NCBI GenBank assembly: GCA_945957405.1
Contig: CAMFLL010000002.1
Location: 1-55,808 of the forward strand
DNA length: 55,808 bases
Direction: 5' to 3'
Source of the DNA: an uncultured Mycolicibacterium sp.
Lineage (GTDB): Bacteria > Actinomycetota > Actinomycetes > Mycobacteriales > Mycobacteriaceae
Each line of letters starts with the position of its first letter. Position 1 is the stretch's first letter. Of the stretch, positions 1 through 8,765 are shown piece by piece. A model generated the notes under the pieces. That model was not told the origin of the DNA, ran no database searches, and saw nothing but the letters and a program-made list of their open reading frames with translations. The translations under genes and the position numbers were made by a program.

Positions 1-316
1 CATGGAGTCCTCTCGCTACGGGCGTCGTCTGATTACGTCGTCGCGCCGCGGTCGGTTGTTACCGTTTTGAGACCGGTCCGGTGCAGTCGGGAAACCCCGA
101 ATTGCCACGGCAAGTCGCTCAAAATCGTAAGCACAGGTTGCGAGTTCACCCAAAACGTGCAGGTAGAGCGGTGTAACACACCCCTACGCGCTGGCGCTGT
201 GCACCGAGTTCGACGCGAGGGTCGCGCATCGGCGGGGATAACAGCCCTGATGTCGAACTCGGCGCGGGCAAAGCGGATAGGGGCGTGGACGTCCGCAAGC
301 CACGCAGTTCAGAGCG
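1..316. other. Left-edge non-coding stretch
   Basis: No convincing gene lies here; the plus-strand reading frame through it is Arg/Ser-rich and mostly the shadow of the MFS gene. Bases 1-3 read CAT. On the minus strand that is an ATG preceded by AGAGGA at good ribosome-binding distance, so a minus-strand gene may start exactly at the window edge and run out of it. A long inverted repeat at 204-262 is listed separately. Nothing else stands out. Confidence 0.5.
204..262. terminator. Perfect 11-bp inverted repeat downstream of the MFS gene
   Basis: CCGAGTTCGAC at 204-214 is repeated in exact reverse complement at 252-262, with 37 bases between. It sits 55 bases past the stop of the minus-strand MFS gene. 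A role as terminator or 3'-end stabiliser is inferred from position; the loop is long and there is no U tract, which is usual for mycobacterial hairpins. Confidence 0.4.
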
Positions 317-1600
317 TCACGCGTCGATGGGCAGCGGAGCGGTACGCCTGCGCACGCTCAGGCACAGCAGCGACGCCACGGCGCACAATCCGGCGGCCAG
401 ATAGAACGCCAGGTCGTAGTCGCCCCGCATATCGCGTATCCAGCCGGCACCCGCGGCTGCCACGGCCGCGCCCAGCTGGTGTGCGGCGAAAACCCATCCG
501 AAGACGATCGGTGCCCGGGTGCCGAAGTGCTCACGGCACAGCGCGATTGTCGGAGGTACGGTCGCCACCCAGTCCAGGCCGTAGAAGATGATGAAAACCC
601 AGGTGCTCGGTTCGGCATGCGGTGAGAGCAGGGCGGGCAGCAGCATCAACGAGACCCCGCGACCGGCGTAGTAGATGACCAGCAGCACCCGCGAGTCGAC
701 GCGGTCGGTGAGCCATCCCGAGAAGACGGTGCCCATGACGTCGAGCACGCCGATGGTGGCCAGCAGGCCCGCCGCGACCGTGGTCGGCATGCCGTGGTCG
801 TTGGCCGCCGGGATGAAGTGGGTACCGATCAGACCGTTGGTGGTCATCCCGCAGATGGCGAAGCTGCCGGCCAGCAGCCAGAAGGCCGGGACCCGTGCGC
901 CCAGCAGCAGCCCACCGAAGGCGGCGCCGAACGTACTTCCAGGTGGGGCCGTTGGGCCAGTCTCCACCTCGGGAGTCGCGCCGTAGGGGTGAAGGCCCTT
1001 GTCCTGCGGCCAGTTCCGCATGAACACCAACACCAGTGGGACCACCGCCAGCGCCGCCGCCGCGACGATCAGTGACGCCCATCGCCAGCCGTGCTGTGTC
1101 GTCACCGCGGCGATGACGGGCAGGAAGATCAGCTGGCCGGTGGCGCTGGCCGCCGTCAGCACGCCGGTGACCAGGCCGCGCCTGGCCTCGAACCAGCGCG
1201 TCGCGATGGTCGCGACGAAACCCATCGAGATGGCGCCGGTGCCCGTGCCGACGAGCACTCCCCAGAGCAGGACCAGCTGCCAACTCGCGGTCATCAGCAC
1301 GCTCGCCGCACTGCCCAGCGCGATCATGGTCAGCGCCGCGGTGAGCACGGATCGGACCCCGAATCGGTCCATCAGAGCGGCGGCAAACGGCGCCGTCAGG
1401 CCGAACAGTGTCATGTTCACCGACATCGCGAGCCCGACGACACCATGGGACCAACCGAACTCGTGATGCAGCGGGTTCATCATGACGCCGGGTACCGAGC
1501 GGAAGCCGGCCGCGCCGAGGATCGCCACGAAGCTCACCGCGGCGATCACCCAGGCCCAATGCAGACGCGAACCGCGGCGCGCCGAGATCGAGGTGGTCAC
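317..1600 (-). CDS. MFS transporter, 427 aa
   Basis: A 12-helix major facilitator protein of ordinary family length, in the inner membrane. The N-terminal half has the usual loop 2-3 pattern (DRFGVRS, near residue 78) and alternating hydrophobic stretches; the C-terminal half carries a second copy (DRVDSR). Substrate cannot be read; the proteins resemble the monocarboxylate/oxalate-formate antiporter branch. Start is the GTG at 1600; no strong ribosome site is visible and an upstream ATG is out of frame. It diverges from the GlxA-type regulator at 1683 across 82 bases that contain an inverted repeat, so it is probably that regulator's target. Confidence 0.88.
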   Translation of the reverse strand: MTTSISARRGSRLHWAWVIAAVSFVAILGAAGFRSVPGVMMNPLHHEFGWSHGVVGLAMSVNMTLFGLTAPFAAALMDRFGVRSVLTAALTMIALGSAASVLMTASWQLVLLWGVLVGTGTGAISMGFVATIATRWFEARRGLVTGVLTAASATGQLIFLPVIAAVTTQHGWRWASLIVAAAALAVVPLVLVFMRNWPQDKGLHPYGATPEVETGPTAPPGSTFGAAFGGLLLGARVPAFWLLAGSFAICGMTTNGLIGTHFIPAANDHGMPTTVAAGLLATIGVLDVMGTVFSGWLTDRVDSRVLLVIYYAGRGVSLMLLPALLSPHAEPSTWVFIIFYGLDWVATVPPTIALCREHFGTRAPIVFGWVFAAHQLGAAVAAAGAGWIRDMRGDYDLAFYLAAGLCAVASLLCLSVRRRTAPLPIDA

Positions 1601-1635
1601 GCCATGACTATGGCCGACACCGCCGGGACTCGGCC

Positions 1636-1674
1636 AGTGGCATAAATGACAGTATTCATCAAAAACATGCCACT
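1636..1674. promoter_or_regulatory. Inverted repeat in MFS/GlxA divergent promoter
   Basis: AGTGGCAT at 1636-1643 is matched by ATGCCACT at 1667-1674, with an AT-rich centre (ATGA...TCAT nested inside) in an otherwise GC-rich context. The right arm ends 8 bases before the regulator's ATG. It is the only such element between the divergent genes and is the likely operator for the GlxA-type protein; this is inference from position and symmetry. Confidence 0.5.
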
Positions 1675-1682
1675 ATGGGTGC

Positions 1683-2639
1683 ATGCACCGCGTCGCCGTC
1701 CTGCTGTTGCCGCCCGTCGTGAGTTTCGACGCGGCCATCGCGCCGACGATGTTCGGTGTCGCGACCGATGCCGACGGCGCACCGCTGTACGACGTGGTCA
1801 CCTGCGGGGTCACCGCCGTGGCCGTCCCGGCCACCACGGGCTTCGCGGTGCTGCCGGAGGCTGGGCCCGAGGTTCTGGCCGACGCGGACACCGTCGTGGT
1901 CCCTGGCACTCGATACGCCCCCGCTCGCCTGGATGGCGTGCTGTCGCCCGACGTCGCCGCCGCGCTGGCGACCATCCGCCCCGGCACCCGGTTGGTGTCC
2001 ATCTGTACCGGTGCGTTCGTGCTGGCGGCGGCGGGCCTGCTCGACGGCCGGCCCGCGACCACCCACTGGAAGTACGCCGCGACGCTGCGGGCACTGCATC
2101 CCGATGTCGACGTCGACGAGAACGTGTTGTTCGTCGACGACGGCGACGTGCTGACATCGGCAGGTATCGCCGCGGGAATCGATCTCTGCCTGCACATCAT
2201 TCGTCGCGACCACGGCACCCAGGTGGCCAACGCCGTCGCCCGCCACTGCGTCGTGCCGCCATGGCGTGAGGGCGGTCAGGCCCAGTTCATCGACCGCCAC
2301 CTGCCCACCGAGGACGATGCGTCGACGGCGGCCACCCGCGCCTGGGCGTGCGAGAACCTCGACCAACCGCTCACCATCGAGCAACTGGCCCGGCACGCCA
2401 GCATGAGTGCGCGGACCTTCAACCGCAGGTTCCGCGAGGAGACGGGCCAGTCGCCAGGGGTGTGGGTCCGGCGGCGCCGGCTGGACCGTGCCCGTGAACT
2501 GCTCGAGCAGCATGATCTGCCGGTCGACGAAGTGGCGCGTCGCGCCGGGCTGGGATCGGGCGGCAACCTGCGTCATCATCTGCGCCGTGGCGTCGGCATG
2601 TCGCCGACGAGCTACCGCAAGGTGTACCAGGGCGCGTGA
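1683..2639 (+). CDS. GlxA-family AraC-type regulator with DJ-1/PfpI domain
   Basis: A 318-residue cytoplasmic transcription factor. Residues 1-180 form a DJ-1/PfpI-like glutamine-amidotransferase fold with the elbow cysteine at Cys108 (SICTGAFVLAAAGLL), typical of GlxA/FtrA proteins, where it senses a small ligand. Residues from about 215 hold two AraC helix-turn-helix units (LARHASMSARTFNRRF and the later VDEVARRAGLGSGG). The length matches the family (about 320). It probably controls the divergent MFS transporter through the inverted repeat between them. The inducing ligand is unknown. Confidence 0.9.
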   Translation: MHRVAVLLLPPVVSFDAAIAPTMFGVATDADGAPLYDVVTCGVTAVAVPATTGFAVLPEAGPEVLADADTVVVPGTRYAPARLDGVLSPDVAAALATIRPGTRLVSICTGAFVLAAAGLLDGRPATTHWKYAATLRALHPDVDVDENVLFVDDGDVLTSAGIAAGIDLCLHIIRRDHGTQVANAVARHCVVPPWREGGQAQFIDRHLPTEDDASTAATRAWACENLDQPLTIEQLARHASMSARTFNRRFREETGQSPGVWVRRRRLDRARELLEQHDLPVDEVARRAGLGSGGNLRHHLRRGVGMSPTSYRKVYQGA

Positions 2640-2698
2640 TCGCCGATGTGGCCTAGAACACGTTCGTATGTCGGGCGGCCACGGGGTAACCCCCTACG

Positions 2699-3847
2699 GT
2701 GAAATCTCTGCGGATTCTGGTCACCGGGGCCACCGGCTACGTCGGGTCACGGCTCGTCGGCGCGCTCCTGGACGAGGGGCACGCTGTCACGGTGGCCGGG
2801 CGCGACCTGGAGAAGGTCGCCGGTTTCGGGTGGTTCGACCGGGTCACCCCGGTCGTACTGGATGCCTCCGACCCCGACTCGGCCGCCAGTGCGTTCGCCG
2901 TCGCCGGCCCGATCGACGTCGTCTACTACCTGGTGCACGGCATCGGGCAACCGGGCTTCCGTGAATCGGACAACAGGTCCGCGGCCGACGTGGCCACGGC
3001 AGCGCGTGACGCCGGCGTCGCCCGCATCGTCTATCTCGGCGGGTTCGTTCCCGAGGCCGACGACCTGTCCGAACACCTCACCAGCCGTGCCGAGGTCGCC
3101 GAATCGCTGACGGTGGACAACGGGCCCGAGGTGGTCTGGCTGGGGGCGGCCATCATCATCGGTTCCGGCTCAACGTCATTCGAGATGTTGCGGTATGTCG
3201 GTGACCGGTTCCCGGTCATCCCCAAGCCTCGTTGGATGGACAACCCGATCGACCCGATCTCTATCCGCGACGTGTTGTACTACCTTGTTGCCGCGGCTGA
3301 CCCCGACCGCGTCCGGGCGGGCGCCTACGACATCGCAGGCCCGGAAACCACCAGCTACGGTGGGCTGATCACCACGTACTCCGATATCGCCCGCACGCCG
3401 CATGCCGGCGTGCCGGTGCGTGGGATCGACACCGCGGTGTTCTCCAAGGTCAGCGGTCTGGTGCTCCCGGTACCCGGGGGCCTTGCCGCGGATCTCGTTG
3501 CCTCCCTTGATCATCCGATGGTCGCATCCAGTCAGCAGTTACGCGGCGTGGTGCCTGATCCGCCCGGCGGGCTGACCACCGTCGAGAACGCGATGAAACG
3601 CTCGCTGACGGGCGGCAGGCCCCGACCGGTCGACGCTCTTGCCGACCCACATCACCTGGCCGACACCGACGCGGTGTGGGCCGGCGGTGACTCGTTGCGA
3701 ATCCGACGGGTGGTCGCGGCCGTCACCCCGGCGTTCGCCCGGCCGGCGTTGGGACTGCTATGCGTGGTGCCGAAACCGCTCGCGGGCGCCATCCGCACGG
3801 GACTCGATGTGGTCGTCGGACTGTTACCCAAGGCCGATCCGGCGTGA
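2699..3847 (+). CDS. NAD(P)-binding Rossmann oxidoreductase (extended SDR/NmrA-like)
   Basis: A 382-residue protein opening with the dinucleotide-binding motif GATGYVGS (residues 10-17), a following AGRD that suggests NADP preference, and an atypical-SDR body. Substrate is unknown; related mycobacterial proteins are annotated as nucleoside-diphosphate-sugar epimerase-like or NAD(P)H-binding. GTG start at 2699. Its stop overlaps the next gene's start (GTGA, 3844-3847), so the two are co-translated. Confidence 0.85.
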   Translation: MKSLRILVTGATGYVGSRLVGALLDEGHAVTVAGRDLEKVAGFGWFDRVTPVVLDASDPDSAASAFAVAGPIDVVYYLVHGIGQPGFRESDNRSAADVATAARDAGVARIVYLGGFVPEADDLSEHLTSRAEVAESLTVDNGPEVVWLGAAIIIGSGSTSFEMLRYVGDRFPVIPKPRWMDNPIDPISIRDVLYYLVAAADPDRVRAGAYDIAGPETTSYGGLITTYSDIARTPHAGVPVRGIDTAVFSKVSGLVLPVPGGLAADLVASLDHPMVASSQQLRGVVPDPPGGLTTVENAMKRSLTGGRPRPVDALADPHHLADTDAVWAGGDSLRIRRVVAAVTPAFARPALGLLCVVPKPLAGAIRTGLDVVVGLLPKADPA

Positions 3848-4542
3848 CCGGCCTGCGAGACGAGCTGGCGAGCCTCGCCACCGCGAGCGCGCCACCCCAC
3901 AGCGAGCCACCCGCGGTGGTGCGCCGCCGTCGTATCAGCGTGCTCGTGGTGGTGGTGGTCGGCGCCGTGCTGCTCGGAATCTCCTTGACGCGCAAGCCCG
4001 GTGATCAGAGCTTCTACTGGCTGACCTTCGCGCTGGCCGCCACCTGGGCCGGCGGCGCCCTGCTGTCCGGGCCGCTGCACCTCGGCAGTATCTGTTGGCG
4101 CGGCCGCAACCAGCGCCCTGTGCTGACAGGACTCGGGGTCGGGTTGCTGTTGGGCGCGGTGTTCATCGTCGGCGCGCTGATCGTCCGTGAGATTCCCGCG
4201 CTGGCCGAACCCATCACCCGGGTGCTGGCCTATGCCCATCAGGGCTCCTTGCCGCTGGTGGTGGTGATCACCCTGGTCAACGGGGTCGCCGAGGAGATGT
4301 TCTTCCGCGGCGCGTTGTACACCGCCCTGCAGGGCCACCGGCCGGTGCTGGTGTCGACGCTGCTCTACATCGTCGTGACGTCGGCGTCCGGCAACCCCAT
4401 GCTGGGGTTCGCCGCCGTCATCCTCGGCACTGTGTGCGCGCAGGAGCGAAGGGCCACCGGCGGTGTGCTGGCACCAATGCTCACCCACCTGGTGTGGGGC
4501 CTCATCATGGTGCTGGTACTACCGCCCATGTTCGGCCTGTGA
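3844..4542 (+). CDS. CPBP-family intramembrane metalloprotease, 232 aa
   Basis: A polytopic membrane protein of the CAAX-protease/bacteriocin-processing (ABI, PF02517) family. The diagnostic double-glutamate motif EExxxR reads EEMFFR at Glu150-Glu151, followed by the family histidine in THLVWG near the C-terminus. It probably cleaves substrates within the membrane; the substrate is not known. The start was moved to the GTG at 3844, which overlaps the preceding stop by 4 bases; the reading frame stays open farther upstream, inside the previous gene. Converges with the minus-strand MFS gene 27 bases later. Confidence 0.85.
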   Translation: MTGLRDELASLATASAPPHSEPPAVVRRRRISVLVVVVVGAVLLGISLTRKPGDQSFYWLTFALAATWAGGALLSGPLHLGSICWRGRNQRPVLTGLGVGLLLGAVFIVGALIVREIPALAEPITRVLAYAHQGSLPLVVVITLVNGVAEEMFFRGALYTALQGHRPVLVSTLLYIVVTSASGNPMLGFAAVILGTVCAQERRATGGVLAPMLTHLVWGLIMVLVLPPMFGL

Positions 4543-4569
4543 GCATCGTCTTCTGCCAGCACACCGCGG

Positions 4570-5859
4570 TCACCGCAGTGGATGGGCGATCTCGTCGCGT
4601 CGCATCTTCCCGGCCGGTAGCGCGACGGCGGCCAGCACGATCGGTGCCACGCCGGCCACCAGGAAGATGACCTCCATCGAGACCACCTTCGACAGCGGAC
4701 CCGCGATCGCCATCGACACCGGCAGGAACGCCAGCGACACGAAGAAGTCCAGGCTCGACACCCGGCCCAGCATCGCCGGAGGTACGCGGCGCTGCAGCAG
4801 CGTGCCCCAGATGACCATGCCCGCGCCGTCGGTGATGCCGACGACGAAGCACGCCGCGGCCATTAGCGGGAACGAGTCGGTCCAGCCGACCACCACCAGC
4901 GGCAGCGAACCGAACCCCCACATCACCAGCAGCACCGTGAGGTAGCGCCGAGGTAGCCGTCCCGACGACACACCCAGCGCGCCGAGTGCACCGCCGACCC
5001 CGTAGGCCGCCAGGACCAGGCCATACATCTTCGCACCGTCCTCGAAGCGGTCGGCGGCGATGAACGGCAGCAGCACCTCGATCGGGCCGAGCGCAACGAG
5101 CACCCACATGCTCGCGAACAGCAAGGTCCACAGCAGCCAGCCCGTGCGGACCACGAACCGGAAACCGTCGCGCAGATCGGTGAGCACGTGCGGGCGGTCG
5201 TGCACGGTTTCGGCGACGTAGCCGTCGGTCACCGGGCGGGTGGCCACCAACAGCACCAAACCGATGCCGAACAGGACCGCGACCGCCGCCGAGCCCAGCG
5301 TGGGGAACGTCGCGCCCACCAGGACGCCGGCGACCGCCGGACCCACCGCACGCTGCAGCACCGGGCGGATGACACCTTCGACACCGTTGGCAGCCAGGAG
5401 CTGCTCGGAGGGCAGGATGCGCGGCAGGTAAGCGCTGTAGGCGGGGAAGAAGAACGCCGCGGCGATACCGAGCAGGGCCGCCGCGACGGCCATGTGCCAG
5501 ATCCGCAGCAGGTCGAGTGCGCTCAGCACGGCGACCACCGTCACCACCGCGAAGTTCATCGCTTCGACGGCAATGATGATGACGCGCTGAGGAATTCGGT
5601 CCGCTGCGATACCGCCGACCAGGATGAAGGCCACCAGTCCCGTACCGAGGCACGTGGCGACCAGCGACAGCGCCGCCGGGTCATGGTCGAGTGCCATCAC
5701 CTGCAGAGCCATCACGACGGCCCACATGCCCTCGGCGAAGATCGACACCGACAGCGCGGCGATCAACAGGCGGTACTCGCGGAACTGGAACGGTGCGAGC
5801 ACACGCCAGCCGCCGAGCGCGCGCACTATGCGCGCCTTCGGTTTCTGATCGAGTTGCAT
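4570..5859 (-). CDS. MFS transporter, DHA3 (drug/siderophore exporter-like)
   Basis: A 429-residue, 12-helix transporter resembling MFS_3/EntS-type exporters, with the family loop GGIAADRIPQR after helix 2. Three in-frame starts lie together (TTG 5868, GTG 5865, ATG 5859); the ATG is chosen because GGTG precedes it at a short distance, but this is not decisive. It lies 54 bases upstream of the PaaG-like gene on the same strand. Substrate unknown. Confidence 0.85.
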   Translation of the reverse strand: MQLDQKPKARIVRALGGWRVLAPFQFREYRLLIAALSVSIFAEGMWAVVMALQVMALDHDPAALSLVATCLGTGLVAFILVGGIAADRIPQRVIIIAVEAMNFAVVTVVAVLSALDLLRIWHMAVAAALLGIAAAFFFPAYSAYLPRILPSEQLLAANGVEGVIRPVLQRAVGPAVAGVLVGATFPTLGSAAVAVLFGIGLVLLVATRPVTDGYVAETVHDRPHVLTDLRDGFRFVVRTGWLLWTLLFASMWVLVALGPIEVLLPFIAADRFEDGAKMYGLVLAAYGVGGALGALGVSSGRLPRRYLTVLLVMWGFGSLPLVVVGWTDSFPLMAAACFVVGITDGAGMVIWGTLLQRRVPPAMLGRVSSLDFFVSLAFLPVSMAIAGPLSKVVSMEVIFLVAGVAPIVLAAVALPAGKMRRDEIAHPLR

Positions 5860-5913
5860 GCTCACCAATAGATGGTCGCCGAGGCAACCATCTGGCGTCC
5901 AACGATTTTCGGG

Positions 5914-6726
5914 TCAGGTGTCGGTGAAGACCGGCGCGCGCTTGTCCTGGAACGCTTTGATGCCCTCACGAAGATCGGCTGCGTTGAGCAGCACATGCTG
6001 GCCGGCGGTCTCCCGTGCCAGGGCCGCGTCGAGGTCGGAAAGCGTGGCGGAGTTGATGGCGTTCTTGGTTTTGGCGTACGCGACCGCGGGCCCGGTGAGC
6101 AGTCGCTCGACCACTTTGGTGGACTCGGCCTGTAGTTCGGTGGCCGGGTACACCGCGCTGATCAGACCCCACTGTGCGGCCTCGGTGGCGGTCAGCCGTT
6201 CGGCGAGCAGCGCCATCTTCATCGCCCTGGTGCGGCCGATGGCGGCGGCCACCAGCGCGGAGGCGCCGCCGTCGGGCATCAGCGCGATCTTGGTGAAGGC
6301 GAGCAGGAAAAACGCTTCCTCAGAAGCCAATACGAGATCACAGGCCAGTGCGAGCGAAACGCCGACACCGGCGGTCGGGCCCTGCACCACGGCCACCACC
6401 GGCCGGGGCAGGTCGACGATCGCCCGCACGGCGCGGTTGGCCTGGATCAGGGTCTCCATCGGTTCATGGCCGTCGCCGGTGTCGTCGGCCCCGATCGCGG
6501 CCCCCGAACTGAAACCGCGCCCACCACCGCCGAGGCGCACGACGCGCACGCGGGGGTCGGAGGCCGCCCGCTCCAGCGCGTCGGCCAGGCCGGCCAGCAC
6601 AGCCGGATTGACGGAGTTCAAGCTGTCCGGCCGGTCCAGCGTCACCGCCAGCACCCCGTCGGTCAACTCGACGATGAGACCCGCGACGGGGGCCAGCGCA
6701 TCCAACCCGGTTTCAGTGCTCGTCAT
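5914..6726 (-). CDS. Enoyl-CoA hydratase/isomerase family, PaaG-like
   Basis: A crotonase-fold protein of 270 residues; the M. tuberculosis counterpart by position is echA10/echA11 next to mcr. The two catalytic glutamates of true hydratases are absent: the first site reads GVGVSLAL with Ser124, and the second reads LMPDGGAS with Asp152. The single aspartate in this place is the pattern of PaaG-type isomerases, so double-bond isomerisation is more likely than hydration. The ATG at 6726 starts the conserved fold; the frame's 38 extra upstream codons look non-coding. It diverges from mcr across 115 bases. Confidence 0.88.
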   Translation of the reverse strand: MTSTETGLDALAPVAGLIVELTDGVLAVTLDRPDSLNSVNPAVLAGLADALERAASDPRVRVVRLGGGGRGFSSGAAIGADDTGDGHEPMETLIQANRAVRAIVDLPRPVVAVVQGPTAGVGVSLALACDLVLASEEAFFLLAFTKIALMPDGGASALVAAAIGRTRAMKMALLAERLTATEAAQWGLISAVYPATELQAESTKVVERLLTGPAVAYAKTKNAINSATLSDLDAALARETAGQHVLLNAADLREGIKAFQDKRAPVFTDT

Positions 6727-6841
6727 GACAACACTGTAGAAAACCCGCGCCCGCCGATACCGAGCCCACCCGTCGGTTGGTTGGGCCGCCCTGACAGGAT
6801 GCAGACGAGGGCCGATCAAACCAAGGGATTGTGGAGGCATC

Positions 6842-7930
6842 GTGGCGGGACCACTTCAAGGATTGCGGGTTGTCGAGCTGGCCGGTATCGGCCCCGGCCC
6901 ACACGCGGCGATGATCCTCGGCGATCTCGGCGCCGACGTCGTGCGGGTCGAGCGGCCGTCGAAGAACCCCAACCCGGTCCGCGATGCGATGCTCCGCAAC
7001 CGCAGGTCGGTGACCGCCGACCTCAAGTCACCCGAGGGCAGGCAGCTGGTCCTGGACCTGATCGCCAATGCCGACATCCTGATCGAGGGTTTCCGGCCGG
7101 GTGTCACCGAACGGCTGGGCCTGGGCCCCGAGGATTGCGCCAAGGTCAACGAGCGCCTGATCTACGGCCGCATGACCGGCTGGGGGCAGACCGGCCCGCG
7201 TGCCCTGCAGGCTGGCCATGACATCAACTACATCTCGCTCAACGGTTTGTTACACGCGGTCGGCCGCAAGGGGGAGCGGCCGGTGCCGCCGCTGAACATC
7301 GCCGGCGATTTCGGCGGCGGCTCGATGTTCCTGCTGGTCGGCATCCTCTCGGCGCTCTACGAACGACAGGCCTCCGGTAAGGGGCAGGTGGTCGACGCCG
7401 CCATGGTCGACGGCTCCAGTGTGCTGATCCAGATGATGTGGGCGTTCCGGGCCAGCGGCAGTTGGTCCGACGAGCGCGGCGTCAACATGCTCGACACCGG
7501 CGCCCCGTACTACGACACCTACGAGTGCGCCGACGGCCGCCACGTCGCGGTGGGTGCGATCGAGCCGCAGTTCTATGCCGCGATGCTCGAGGGGCTCGGT
7601 CTGGACGCGACCGACCTGCCCGCTCAGAACGACGTCAGTTCCTGGCCGACGCTCAAGCGGATATTCGCCGAGGCCTTCGCCAAACGCGACCGCGACCACT
7701 GGGCCACGGTCTTCGCGACATCGGACGCCTGCGTGACACCGGTCCTGGCGTTCAACGAAGTCCTCGACGAACCGCATATCGCCGAACGGGACACGTTCTA
7801 CGACAGTGGATCTGACGGATTGCAGCCGCTGCCGGCGCCGCGCTTCTCACGCAGTAGGCCCGACACCCCGACGCCCCCGCGGGTGCCGGGCGCCGACACC
7901 GACGCGGTGGTGCGGGAGTGGACGGCGTGA
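6842..7930 (+). CDS. mcr: Alpha-methylacyl-CoA racemase
   Basis: Interconverts (R)- and (S)-2-methylacyl-CoA esters so that branched chains from sterol side chains and phytanic-type acids can enter beta-oxidation. The 362-residue family III CoA-transferase fold carries the racemase residues exactly where they lie in M. tuberculosis MCR: His126 (GHDINY), Asp156 (AGDFGG) and Glu241 (GAIEPQ). GTG start at 6842, matching the conserved N-terminus [19 protein letters not shown]. The last 133 bases overlap the antisense SMR gene at 7798-8271. Confidence 0.95.
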   Translation: MAGPLQGLRVVELAGIGPGPHAAMILGDLGADVVRVERPSKNPNPVRDAMLRNRRSVTADLKSPEGRQLVLDLIANADILIEGFRPGVTERLGLGPEDCAKVNERLIYGRMTGWGQTGPRALQAGHDINYISLNGLLHAVGRKGERPVPPLNIAGDFGGGSMFLLVGILSALYERQASGKGQVVDAAMVDGSSVLIQMMWAFRASGSWSDERGVNMLDTGAPYYDTYECADGRHVAVGAIEPQFYAAMLEGLGLDATDLPAQNDVSSWPTLKRIFAEAFAKRDRDHWATVFATSDACVTPVLAFNEVLDEPHIAERDTFYDSGSDGLQPLPAPRFSRSRPDTPTPPRVPGADTDAVVREWTA

Positions 7931-8271
7931 GCGTCCGTCACGGGCCGCCGCGGTCGGCCGGGCAGTAACTTCAGCCCGGCCACCGCGACCACAATCCCGG
8001 TGATGAAGACCAGTTTGAGTACCGACGCCGCTTCGTGGCCGGTGAGCAGCGCGTAGCCGACCGTCAGCGCGGCTCCGAGCCCGGTCCACACCGCGTACGC
8101 GGTGCCGATCGGGATGTGACGGGCGGCCCAACCGAGGCCGGCCATGCTCGCCACGAGCGCCACGACGAAGATCGCGGTGGCGGTCATCTGCGTCAGACCG
8201 TCCGATCGCCCGAGCGCGGTGGCCCACACCGCTTCGAACACCGCGCTGAGAATCAACACAAACCATGCCAT
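7798..8271 (-). CDS. SMR-family efflux protein with C-terminal extension
   Basis: Residues 1-105 form a complete four-helix small multidrug resistance protein with the central Glu13 ([10 protein letters not shown]) and the helix-3 motif GTAYAVWTG, closest in look to the Gdx/SugE guanidinium exporters. Usual length is about 105; here an extra 50 hydrophilic, Arg/Gly/Ser-rich residues continue to 7798, encoded antisense to the end of mcr. It starts one base after the stop of the other SMR gene (TGAGATG), the arrangement of paired SMR proteins that form hetero-oligomers. The pair lies behind a guanidine-III-like riboswitch, so guanidinium export is the likely job. Confidence 0.88.
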   Translation of the reverse strand: MAWFVLILSAVFEAVWATALGRSDGLTQMTATAIFVVALVASMAGLGWAARHIPIGTAYAVWTGLGAALTVGYALLTGHEAASVLKLVFITGIVVAVAGLKLLPGRPRRPVTDAHAVHSRTTASVSAPGTRGGVGVSGLLREKRGAGSGCNPSDPLS

Positions 8272-8272
8272 C

Positions 8273-8587
8273 TCAACTCACCGCCTTCAGGCCGATGACA
8301 CTGCCGACGAGCAGGACCAGGAGTGCGCCCTTGGCCGCGGTCGCGTGTTCCTTTCCGACGACGATTCCCCAGAGCACCGTCAAGGTCGCGCCGATACCGA
8401 CCCACACCGCATATGCGGTCGCCGGTGGCAGATATTTCATCGCATACGCGAGCCCGGCCAGGCTTCCGATTGCCGCGACCACGAAGACCAGAACAGGTCC
8501 GATGCGGCGAAAACCGTGGGAGGCGCCCAGGGCGATGGCCCACACCGCCTCCAGGAGACCGGACAAGATCAAGATCAGCCATGCCAT
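8273..8587 (-). CDS. SMR-family (Gdx-like) guanidinium exporter subunit, 104 aa
   Basis: A four-helix SMR protein of normal length with Glu13 in LSGLLEAVWA and ATAYAVWVGIGA in helix 3; the GLLEAVWA stretch is characteristic of Gdx (formerly SugE) proteins that exchange guanidinium for protons. First gene of a two-gene operon with the SMR gene at 7798-8271. Start is the ATG at 8587, preceded by GAAGGAG nine bases away; that site is buried in a hairpin that competes with the riboswitch aptamer. The longer open frame upstream crosses the aptamer and is not coding. Confidence 0.93.
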   Translation of the reverse strand: MAWLILILSGLLEAVWAIALGASHGFRRIGPVLVFVVAAIGSLAGLAYAMKYLPPATAYAVWVGIGATLTVLWGIVVGKEHATAAKGALLVLLVGSVIGLKAVS

Positions 8588-8643
8588 GACAAGACACTCC
8601 TTCGAGTCAGTCTTGTCTGTGCGGGTACTGCTCCCTCGTCCGC
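8588..8643 (-). promoter_or_regulatory. Guanidine-III (ykkC-III) riboswitch with Shine-Dalgarno hairpin
   Basis: On the minus strand, 8643-8604 contains the conserved blocks of the ykkC-III class in order: GGACGAGG, TACCCG and GACAAGAC. P1 pairs GCGG (8643-8640) with CCGC; the pseudoknot helix pairs GAG-CAGT with ACTG-A-CTC (one bulged A). A competing hairpin, GACAAGAC/GTCTTGTC plus ACTC/GAGT around a GAAG loop (8617-8588), hides the ribosome-binding site (8603-8597) and ends at the ATG. The two folds share GACAAGAC and ACTC, so they exclude each other. Known ykkC-III RNAs control SMR genes; ON-type translational control is inferred. Confidence 0.88.
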
Positions 8644-8765
8644 GAACCCCAGATCGGGGGCACCACCTGCCAGGGTACCGGGCCTCGACGATGCAGTCAC
8701 GGCACCGTGGACATGACCTTCGCCACCACCGCGACATGTATGGCGTCGGCTGGGCGCGTTGACGA

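Noticed and set aside
5914..6840. 308-residue version of the enoyl-CoA isomerase
   Set aside because: The extra 38 residues lack crotonase similarity and span the mcr divergent promoter.
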